Assembly (NCBI GenBank): GCA_012845835.1
Contig: JABAKD010000013.1
Coordinates: 7,329,628 to 7,393,627, forward strand
Reading direction: 5' to 3'
DNA: 64,000 bases
Source of the DNA: Undaria pinnatifida
Lineage: Eukaryota > Sar > Phaeophyceae > Laminariales > Alariaceae
Every line of letters starts with the position of its first letter. Positions within the stretch are counted from its first letter, which is position 1. The notes under the pieces are model-generated. The model did not search any database and was not told the DNA's origin. It saw nothing but the letters and a program-made list of their open reading frames with translations. Made by a program: the position numbers and the translations under genes. Of the stretch, positions 55,866 to 64,000 are shown piece after piece.

Positions 55866-56058
55866 ATAATCGATGGCCTGGCTTTTTGCAGAGTGAACAG
55901 GTCACTACTGCTGAGGGTGTTGACGTGACTACCATAGCAGATTCACGCCCCTTCGCTTTTCGCAAGGGCCCGTTTCGCATAGCTCTATTCGCGTACATAT
56001 TACGCATTGTTATCACAGCTCGGTCGAGTGTGAAGTCATCATCTGCTTCGGCGCTATA

Positions 56059-56778
56059 TTATATTCGCAGGTATTCATCCGTGAGTTCTTCCAGCACTAT
56101 TTCCAATATGCTGTCATCGTTGAATACCTCTCCCATGTCCACCAATTCATCCCGTAAATAGTATACTTCATTTATAAACACGTCTGGGTCTTGCCCATCC
56201 GTCATCAACATATGCAATAGATGTTGTTTGAGTACACGTCTACGTTGGCGAGTGGAATTTTGATATTTTCTAACCACACCATCCCAAGCAGCTTTTCCAT
56301 TCGCAAGTTCACCTCGTTTGGGCTTGAATTGTAGAAGAAAGCTGGCCGCAGCTCCCGATGTACTCGGGAACAAGAAGTCGAACAGAAGACGGTTGTCGCG
56401 GTGCCAGTGCTTGATGTCTTCCAAATTCGAGATGTTGTCATCCGTGGCCCATACAACTGATGTTGCGGCTGGGAGTGTAGAATATCCTGAAGATGATGGT
56501 GGCAGATGCGCCGTGTCCACGGGAGTACTCCTTGCGTCCGGCTGTACATTTTCTGCCGTATCAGCCGGGGGTGTTTCCTCGGACTGAATGTCCGTTTCGT
56601 CAGCGGCCTGGCCGTGAGTTACAGCTCGTGAAGGCCTACTTCTTCTAGAAGATGGACGAGCACTAACTAGTTCGGGCTCGGGGCAAGGTCGCCCTTCCAG
56701 GATATCAGAGATCCCGGCATGACGCATACTTATCACGGACTGAGCCGTGCGTTTCCATACGTCGAACTTTAAGCCCAT
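56059..56778 (-). pseudogene. gag of antisense element
   Basis: A 239-codon frame starts MGLKFDVWKRTAQSV. It has a Ser/Pro-rich stretch, then the gag core: AAWDGVVRKYQN, LKQHLLHMLMTDGQDPDVFI and LRDELVDMGEVFNDDSILEI. These match the UBN2-type gag pattern of W...L...Y followed by a Met-rich helix. The start lies about 270 bp inside the 5' LTR. Confidence 0.8.
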
Positions 56779-56854
56779 TAAATTTGCCGTTGAGAGCTCT
56801 AACGAGCTTGTCTACCGCATCACCTGCTTTCGTGGACTCTACCATGGTGATGCT

Positions 56855-56945
56855 GATGCTGATCGCTAATAATGTTGATGCTGATGCTGATGCTGATGCT
56901 GATCGCTGATTCTGATGCTGATCGCTGATGCTGATGCTGTAGCCG
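56855..56945. repeat. GCTGAT microsatellite in element leader
   Basis: Imperfect GATGCTGATGCT and GATCGCTGAT units lie between the gag start and the 5' LTR of the antisense element. Confidence 0.75.
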
Positions 56946-57051
56946 GCTCAATGAAGGTTTTTCTCAAACTTCCCGGTAAGATGCGACAAACTTCAATGAG
57001 ATGTCGCTTGGTGCCGATCGATGTTTATATCGAAGGTCGAGGCTCATGACC

Positions 57052-57479
57052 TGTGAATAGCCTGTGAACACAATCGTTGTGCGGAGGCTTTGTCTTCTAT
57101 GCGAAGAGATGCAGAGGTGGCACCGAAGTGTCTGTTAAGATCGCTTGTGATGAGAAAGAAAAATGATAGTTTGGAAAGGGCGCTTTTGAGGCCAAAGAGA
57201 GAAGAAGAAGAAGAAGAAGAGAAAGCAGGGAAAGAAGGAAGAGTTGGGAGAGGGATCATGGTGGGTTGCATCACCACTTAACTATCACGAAACAATGCCC
57301 GTAGTACGGTTGAATACCGGGACAACGGGACAACCTTAACATACTCAAATCTACGTTTACATCTAGGTTCTACCGAAGATTCAACTTAAGATTCAACGTA
57401 AGATTCAAATGCATATCTTATTCGTGTGAATAGACTGCGCATTAACTTAGATTTGAACCTAAGGTTCATACTCTCAACA
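57052..57479 (-). repeat. 5' LTR of antisense element (428 bp)
   Basis: It matches 52593-53036 apart from scattered substitutions and a shorter GAA tract (about 57200-57222). The right copy of the target duplication follows at 57480-57484. Confidence 0.9.
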
Positions 57480-58380
57480 GCGGAAATATTCGAGCAGTTC
57501 CTCGTGGACAATTGTGCAGACGGTGTGTCCCTTTCAAGTTGGTCATCATCCGATCAGATGGGGGCGGTGAAGTCCGAGGGGGGAAATTTGGAGATCCATG
57601 TAGATCGCGAGGTATCAAGCAGGAATTCAACACGGCCGACAGTCCCCAAATTCAATGGAGTAGCCGAGCGCCCGCTAGGTTTGATTGAGACGACCGCAAT
57701 GGCGGGCCGAGTCCAGGCTCGTGATATTTTTTCCGGAGCGCAATTGCCGGCAATTGAGGTGTTGTGAGCTGAAGCATCGCACTGGGCGTGCAATGCTATG
57801 AACGACACAGCAAGGCCCGCTAACGCTGGCAATGAGTCGCCGTACGAGATAGGGCATGATAACGCCACCACGGTAGTGCTTTTACCTTTCCTCCATCCTG
57901 GCTACGGCAAGGTGAAGAGGGAAAACAAGTCCCAGGCGAAGGCACAGGAGTGTTTTTAACTGGGCCCAGCGCCTAATTACCCCCGAGACTCCGTACGAGT
58001 GCTCACCAAACACCGTACTGTGATTATCATGCGCCTATTCACCTGGCAACGCGTGTCGTCTGCACCACCCGTACCTGCCCAGATGCATGACTCTCTGTCC
58101 AAGGAAGAGAAGGGGTCCGAGGTCGACGACGAGAGCACATCAGATCGAGGTGGGGGAGGGGGGTGGTGGACGAGCAGGACGGCAGTCTGGACGGCCTGAA
58201 CGACCTCAACGTGACGTGGGGGTTTGATCTGCACGCAGTTTTGCAGGAGCGCGCACAGGAGGCACTTGCCGCCGGCGATGCTGGCGACGGGACAGCCTTG
58301 ACGATGGATTCGTCTCAAGGGGTCGAGGTGGACGCCTCCTCGGTCCCGGCAAGAAGGGCCGAAACAGTCGAGAGGATATA
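57480..58380 (+). pseudogene. copia integrase, right fragment, and linker
   Basis: Joined to 52592 after removing one GCGGA, the frame reads across the site as KSDAAEIFEQFLVD. A catalytic-core remnant follows (GIKQEFNTADSP in one frame, KFNGVAERPLGLIETTAMAG in another, with the catalytic Glu in GVAER). SHWACNAMNDTA and ESPYE then follow as in copia integrase C-termini, and an acidic linker comes next. Several frame changes and stops are present. Confidence 0.8.
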
Positions 58381-58870
58381 ACTTTCTTAAGGGGGCGCTG
58401 TCGACGCCTCCTCGGTCCCCGCAGGGACGGTCAAAAGCGACCCGGGCGCACCAGCAGCCTCCGGCACAGACCGAGGGAACGTCGAAGACCCTCCCGCGGT
58501 CCTGTCGGGGAGGGCAGCATACGAGCTCAGCAGCTGGGGACGCCCCCCCCGACAGTAAAGAGCCGGATGCGGGGTCCGACCCAACATCTGGAGGATTAAT
58601 CTACTCAACGCACACGAAGGATGGCACTTGAGGTCGACGGCGCACTGTTTGCGGCAGTCCAAGAGTGGGCGGAGCCTGGGAGTATGCCGGAGAGAACATC
58701 CTGGACGACGGAGGACGCAATGGCCATGATGGATGGAGGGCCTGCTGTGGAAGAAAACAGAGGGGAGTTCAGCGTGTGCATGCCGAGTGGTTTCCCGGAA
58801 GACGTAGAACCTCCCCTGGAATCCGTATCAGATGTCGAGCGTCCTAAATAGAACGCGGCGTGGCACGAGG
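58381..58870 (+). pseudogene. degenerate linker of copia pol
   Basis: It lies between integrase and reverse transcriptase. It contains a duplicated GACGCCTCCTCGGTCCC phrase (58331 and 58401) and no identifiable domain. Confidence 0.5.
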
Positions 58871-60330
58871 CCATGAAGAGTGAGTTGGACGGCCACAAAA
58901 AGACCGGTAGGTACGAAGCTGCGACACCGCGGAAACCTGTTGGTGCAAAGTGGGTGTTTTCCTACAAGACTGACAAGGATGACCTGATAGTGAAGACAAA
59001 AGCTAGACTTAAGGCTGAGGGCTTTAGCCAGGTACAATATGTAGATTACTTCCAAACGTTTGCACCAACTATATCGTCAGCGTCAGTTAAATTCTGGCAG
59101 CTGTTGCAAATGATCATGATTTGAACATTTTTCACTTAGACGTCACTCAAGATTTCGTTCGCGCCAAACTCGACGCCGAGATATACATGAAACTATCCGA
59201 TGGGTGTGGTGACATGTCAGGAAAGATTGTTCGCCTCAACCGATCTCTATACGGCCTAAAGTGGAGTGGACGGCAGTGGGTCGGATTACTGGTAGAGACC
59301 GCGGTAGAGTGCGGTATGGAGCAGTGTAGGGCTGATCCTTGTGTTTTTCGCATGGTTATGGATGGCAAAGTAGAACTGACTATGGCCGCCCATGCAGATG
59401 ACATTGTGATTGAAGGATCGGACGAGGCATGCAGAGACTTCCATTTTGCGTTGACTACGAAATTCCCCACTTATAACCTAAGCGAACTGACTTGATACAC
59501 TGCTGGTGTTTTCAAGCGCAACTGGGAATTGGACACGTTAGAGATCACGCAGAAGGCTTTCGTTGAAAGCATGCCGCATCGTTTGGGTGTGAACTCGTCC
59601 TCTGACATCCCCGCGACCCCTGGTGTTGAACTAGGTCCAAGACGGGAGGGCGAGACTAAGGGAGATCGTACAAGGAAGCTGTGGGCAGTCTGATGTGGCT
59701 GTCGACCATGACACGGCCAGACATATCGAACGCGGTGGGTGCGTGCTGTGGCGCGCCATTCCCATAACCCCTCAGATAGGCATTGGAAAACAGTGCTGAA
59801 GATCAATGACATACCTCCACGGGACGAGGGGCATGGGATTTACATTTATGAGGGTTTCGGGAGTGGATATGACTGTGTATAGTGATGCCACCGACGCCGA
59901 TAAGTCTAATGACAGGTGCTCGGTGTCGGGGACGGTAATTATCGTTGGGGGGTGCTGCCGTCAGTTGGGCAAGTAGCACGCAGAGGTGCGTTACGTTGTC
60001 TACTGCGGAAGCAGAGTATGTCGCTCTGGGTGAAGGGGTGAAGAAGGCTTTATTTACGGGCGCAGTGTTATTGTTTACTTGTCCAGAGCTAAGCGGATCG
60101 TGTGTCTGGTTTTTGAGGATGATCAGGGGGCCATAACGTTGGCTGAGAACTCTCTTAGTTCTGCTCGGAGCAAATACATTGACGGGCGCGTTTCCATTTT
60201 GTTAGAACGCTACTTCGTGCGAAGAAGCTTGGCATTCAGTTTGTAGCTTTGGAAGAGCAGCACGCGGATATTTTGACGAAAACCCTTGCTGCGACTCCTG
60301 TCAAACATCACCGAACGTTTGGTTGAACCC
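58870..60330 (+). pseudogene. copia reverse transcriptase and RNase H, degenerate
   Basis: Reverse transcriptase segments in order: GAKWVFSYKTDKDD, TKARLKAEGFSQVQYVDYFQ, FHLDVTQDFVRAKLD, LNRSLYGLK, RADPCVFRMV and HADDIVI (the YVDD position). RNase H segments follow: AAVSWASSTQRCVTLSTAEA, AITLAENSLSSARSKYIDG and EEQHADILTKTL. At least four breaks split these pieces among frames (for example 59122 and 59495). It belongs to the same element as the integrase at 52258-58380. Confidence 0.85.
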
Positions 60331-60353
60331 ACCGTTGGAGGGTGAGTAAGGGG

Positions 60354-60889
60354 TGTGAGCATTATTCGCTGAGCACCATGTGTGGGTCATGCGAGGAAAA
60401 ACTTGTTTGGCCGCCAACCCACGCCACTTTGAGGAGCATGGGCAAGTAGGGCGCTAGTTGACAATTTAGTTCCTGGCCATGGTCATCGTTTTTGAATGCA
60501 GCCATTGCTACAAGTGAAATGGCTTGGATTATGTGAGTTACACAGAGGATTTTGACCCAGTGGCAAGGTTTTCCCCTGCGGGACTGTCGCTGGCTGTTCT
60601 TAGGTCCTAGCTTGTTGTCTTGGATGCCCATTTGGTCTCGTCACTGCTGTGAAGAGCCAGGGAGGGCGATAGTTTGGATCATCATAGCAGCGACGATTGC
60701 AAACGTTGTATGGGTTGCGTATATATTCGCAGGCGTTTTAAAAGGAAGTTTGGCATGCGCTCGGGAAGAGAGTTCGAGCACTCCGCTCTCTTCTCCGTCT
60801 GTCCTCTCTGTTCTATAATACAACAACTATAAACAAACTCGTTAGACCACGTGGCGGTCAGGGCATCTGGGCTCGGACTCTACGAATAA
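60354..60889 (+). repeat. probable 3' LTR of the plus-strand copia pseudogene
   Basis: It begins TGTGAGCATTATTCGC after a purine-rich GAGTAAGGGG. Its right part matches the LTR-like stretch at 26830-27585, including the terminal AGACCACGTGGCGGTCAGGG and CTCGGACTCTACGAA. The right boundary is inferred from where similarity to the other copy ends and LINE coding begins. The 5' LTR of this element is not present in the window. Confidence 0.65.
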
Positions 60890-61330
60890 ACCCAATCCCG
60901 GGTTCTCCCAACCCGCCATCGTCTCCAACATTGCTCGGCGGGTCAGCCGCTTAGGTTTTGCCCGCTGTACGGCCGCCTCGAAATGGATAAGCCGTTTGTA
61001 GGTGTCATCTCAACGTCCTCGCGTTGCGCCTTCTTGAGGGTTTGGCATACGACGTGCGGTGATCGGTGCGTTGTCAGCGATGGAAGACAGTGATACGAAG
61101 AAGGAGCTTGCGGTGAGCGTTGTAGAGCATAGCGAAGTACTCCACGCCGAGAGCCGACGTCACACACCCACACAACAGCGTCTCCATCATACCGGCCTTT
61201 AACTCGCACTCCTTCAGTAACTCGCACTCCTTCAGAGTGACTGGAGCGGTCACGATATAGCACAGCTCCAGCTTGAACCGGTCAAAGTACGCCCACGCGT
61301 GTTGGACCCGTCGTTCGTTCTCTGGCATAA
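60890..61330 (-). pseudogene. LINE C-terminal region
   Basis: It reads NERRVQHAWAYFDRFKLELC, AGMMETLLCGCVTSALGVEY, AHRKLLLRITVFHR and, in another frame, KRLTRRAMLETMAGWENPG. An 18-base direct duplication at about 61207-61242 adds a second LKECEL. Frame changes occur within it. Confidence 0.75.
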
Positions 61331-62160
61331 TGTCGGTGGTTTCATCGATAAGGCCGCCCAGGTACCAAAACTGCCTGTTTGCTTATACCTCTGGCCTGCT
61401 GCTTCCACGACGAGTGGAGAGGTAGGGGGTATCTGGTTCGGTGTCCCCAGCAGCATGGTTTCCGCTTTATTCTCCGACAACGTAAGACCTGTTGCTTCGA
61501 AAATGTTCACAATGACCTCCATCATGTTCGCGAGGATTTCTTCTGGATTAGAGAAAACATTTGCATCGTCAGCGTAGAGCATACCCCAGACTGTTCTTCG
61601 TACACGATCTTATGGCTCAAGTGCCCTCAACCCGTCGTCATCCAGGTGGACAAAATCCCTTGTAATGTCTGAACCATCACTGAAGCGTACTAGCACGGCG
61701 TGCATGGCAGCGGCGAGTAAGACAGTGAACACATGCGGTGATAGCTCACATCCTTGCCGCAGCCCTTAGGTGACGTCAAAACGTTCAAGGTACTCACCAT
61801 CCTCAGTTCGCAAGCTAGCTAGTATGCCGTCGTGGAACTGGCAAAAGCCGTTTAGCATCTTTTCTGGTACGCCACGGCGTGCAAGCACCACCCAATACAG
61901 CTCTCGATCGGCGGAGTCATATGCTTGCTGGAGGATAATAAAGCATATGCACAGAGGGGTTTTCCTAGCTCGTTCGAGTTCTTGCAGTCGGCGGACGATG
62001 AACCACAAGTCGTCTGTTGATCGTGTCGGGCGAAAGCTTCACTGCTCTTCCGGGACCATTCCTGCGTCCTCACAGTAGTTGCTAAAGCGAGATGAGACGA
62101 TTTTCAACAGTACCTTGCCTGCATGGGCAATAAGCAACCCCCCCCTGTAGTTGTTTCAAT
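61250..62160 (-). pseudogene. LINE reverse transcriptase
   Basis: Segments in order: LWFIVRRLQELERARKTPLC, AYDSADRELYWVVLARRGVP, TEDGEYLERFDVT, GLRQGCELSPHVF and MLYADDANVFS (catalytic YADD near 61573), followed by TGLTLSENKAETM. The enzyme would copy the element's RNA at the target site. Stops separate the segments. Confidence 0.85.
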
Positions 62161-62700
62161 CAAAACGATCCCATTTTGGGAAGGACCTTGATGGTCGCAT
62201 TTTGTCGTTGCTGGGAGACCCCTCCCGTTCTCCACACGTTGACATACATGTTGTGAAAACATCGGATGTCCGGTGGACGTTCAATAACTCGACCGAAAGG
62301 GAGTCTGGCCCCATCGCTTTCCATTTCGGCACAATCCGAATTACCTCCGTCCGTAATCTTCAAGAGACTGGCCCCATCGCGTTCCATTTCGGCACACCCC
62401 GAATTACCTCCATCCGTAATCCTCAAGCGATAGGGCAAGCGGTTGTCGTGGGAGTAGGGCGCTGATCGCGGGGTCATTTCTTGTTCAGAAGAGTGTGGGA
62501 AAACTCCGCACACCATTGACGAATGTGTACCTTCTCTCGCAGCATCGTGGCATCCTCGTCCATGATAAACTGCTCACTTCTCGCCTTCCGCCCTTCCGAA
62601 CCGACCGTGTCCTTCAAGTTCTCATAGAAACCCCGCTGTTCGTTGTTGGCGAGTAATCTCTCCATTTCAGCAAAATACTATTTAAAGTATCGGTGTACCT
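62160..62700 (-). pseudogene. LINE linker upstream of reverse transcriptase
   Basis: It contains GFYENLKDTVGSEGRKARSE, FIMDEDATMLREKVHIRQW, KWKAMGPDSLSVELLN and VWRTGGVSQQRQNATIKVL in different frames. A 63-base tandem duplication at 62308-62428 repeats the segment around VPKWKAMGP. Confidence 0.75.
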
Positions 62701-63600
62701 ATGCGTCTATCACCTTCCGCAGATGTGCGCACATCGTCTTCAACGTTTTCCACGCCGTTTTCTCCCTGGCGTTAATGCGCAGGGGTCGTCGCGCTTTGTC
62801 CCTCGCGTCCCATACTTTCGTGAAGGCGGCTGACGTTTCCGCAAACCCGCACCCCCCGTGCTTTGGGTTGCGACTTGGTGGGGGTGGTACCTCTGGCTTT
62901 GCTGCATCGAGAAGGATTCTGGTGAACGTCTCAGCCATTTCGTAGATGTCTTTGGGCTGGGTGGACTGCTTGGGGAGGCTGACGACAACCCTATTAACTG
63001 CTCGCGTTCGATCTCCGTCAAATCTGAAGTGCTGCCTATCGAGTTTTCGAGTGGTTTTAGCCGTCATTACGCGTTTGTTGGGTGCGATATGGCCACCGAA
63101 GTGGGCCGTCGGGTATACCGTACATATCACGTTCTGAACCTCCCTTGGCTCAAAGTGGGGGCTCGGGGTGGACCCTAACATCACATGCGCGGGGTCGGTG
63201 CTCTTGACGGGTTGGAGTGTAATCGACACGCTTTTGGTGATTGCGGCTGCCAATGCCGTTAAATGCATGCGATGGGCCTCCCTTCCGTGGGCTGAAAACT
63301 GTGTTCGTGAGAGCAAGCTTGTTGTCCGAAGCGAATATGTCAGCAGATGTTTGCGCTTATCATTGAGGTCATCGCGTCCGTATGCCCCAAGAACTCTATC
63401 GTCAACATCCCTTTGTCCCATCCTCATTCCACTCCATGCGTTTGCGTCAATCAGTTCGAACAGGCCTTGCTTAGGTGGGGTCTGTTCCAACTGCTCCCAA
63501 AACTCCTCTTTCAGCTTTGTGCTCAGTTCCGTTTTTGTTGGGACCTACTCTACGACGTAATTAGCTCCTTCCGACTCACCCGTTATTGCGAAAACGTTAG
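62699..63600 (-). pseudogene. LINE endonuclease C-terminal part and linker
   Basis: It begins EEFWEQLEQTPPKQGLFELI, DANAWSGMRMG (the DxN motif of the endonuclease fold), RVLGAYGRDDLNDKRKHLLT and SLLSRTQFSAHGREAHRMH. A basic linker follows, rich in P/S near PPPPSRNPKHGGCG. The frame is open for 263 codons. The N-terminal half of the endonuclease, with the first metal-binding Glu, was not found. Confidence 0.8.
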
Positions 63601-63769
63601 TCTTAATCAGTTATTACGTGAATAAGTAGAAAAAAATACCTGGCACAAAAACGAGTGCGTATCGTACGGCACGACGTGTAGCACTGCTTCTGCTGTACCC
63701 CGTCCTACTAGTAATTGGTGGTAATGAGGCGCGGCCTCAACACCTACCTGCAGTATAGTCATATATGCA

Positions 63770-64000
63770 ATGCATCATACATGGAGTTCCTTGTAATGTA
63801 TTATTGGCATTGTCGATGTCTTGGACCAGAACCAATTGATCCTGCGGTAGATTGGCTCCGGATCCGTTCTGTTGAAGAAGCTGCTCTCGTAATCATTTAC
63901 GCGGTGCGGCCACCCGTCTGGATTGAACAGGTCGCCGAGGGCGTTGTGCCTCGATCGATTTGAGGGCGTGTGCCCGTAGTTTCGACAACACTGCCTCTGA
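63770..64000 (-). other. open minus-strand frame running off the window
   Basis: Reading in from the right edge it gives LGDLFNPDGWPHRVNDYESS, FFNRTDPEPIYRRINWFWSK and TSTMPIIHYKELHV before a stop near 63778. The varied, aromatic-rich composition looks coding, but I recognise no family. It could be an exon or part of another transposon. A plus-strand frame (63715-63963) overlaps it. Confidence 0.25.

Larger units (their letters stand above)
52593..57479 (-). mobile_element. antisense non-autonomous copia element
   Basis: Two LTRs (52593-53036 and 57052-57479) in direct orientation bracket about 4.0 kb and are flanked by the 5-bp duplication GCGGA. On the minus strand the interior encodes gag, a zinc-knuckle segment, a protease and the integrase zinc segment. 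Most of the integrase core, all reverse transcriptase and all RNase H are absent. It therefore could not have copied itself at its present size and would depend on another copia element. The insertion lies within the integrase of a plus-strand copia pseudogene. Confidence 0.9.
60890..63600 (-). mobile_element. degenerate LINE (non-LTR retrotransposon)
   Basis: Read on the minus strand, the order is endonuclease, linker, reverse transcriptase, C-terminal region, as in LINEs that carry an apurinic-type endonuclease. There are many stops and frame changes. The 3' end is cut at the LTR boundary near 60890. The 5' end is not clearly defined beyond about 63600. No target duplication can be checked. 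Confidence 0.85.

Overview
This window looks like repeat-dominated eukaryotic nuclear DNA. It has no operons, ribosome-binding sites or compact gene layout, and I could not recognise a single intact host gene. What can be identified is Ty1/copia-type LTR retrotransposons, a LINE, several families of terminal-inverted-repeat (TIR) elements, probable tRNA-derived SINEs, satellite arrays and many small dispersed repeats. The mix would fit a repeat-rich protist or alga (a stramenopile such as a brown alga is my guess). Nothing here fixes the taxon.

Positions 1-26,000 hold almost only small repeats. These include a 541-bp foldback element (9915-10455), a hAT-like element with an exact 8-bp target duplication (14352-15152), TIR elements at 7010-7252 and 21307-21587, four probable SINE copies, a five-member repeat sharing a 'GGACACTGG...GCTGGATG' core, and poly-G tracts of 16-25 bases. 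A prominent family carries the start of a short reading frame, MSFD(E/K)IFDLTAGV, or its relative MSFDPKFVELTADV, in about a dozen copies. It is concentrated in 18.4-21.0 kb and 24.6-25.9 kb.

Positions 26,830-38,205 are a nested stack. An old copia element (LTR-like start, broken gag, zinc knuckles) was split by a younger 6.4-kb copia element (30551-36967; 532-bp LTRs about 98.5% identical; 5-bp target duplication GATAA). The old element resumes in frame at its protease and then runs into a palindromic satellite built on GGAAGCTTCC-like units.

Positions 38,200-52,000 hold satellite blocks, a 394-bp TIR element (39960-40353), a possible KDZ-like transposase fragment (46411-46788) and a second and third copy of one TIR family.

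Positions 52,258-60,889 are a second nested stack. A plus-strand copia pseudogene was interrupted inside its integrase by an antisense, non-autonomous 4.9-kb LTR element (52593-57479; target duplication GCGGA). Removing the insert and one duplication rejoins the integrase frame. Positions 60,890-63,600 carry a degenerate LINE on the minus strand (endonuclease, reverse transcriptase with YADD, C-terminal region).

The open frames in satellite or simple-sequence DNA are not treated as genes. All transposon genes seen are disrupted.
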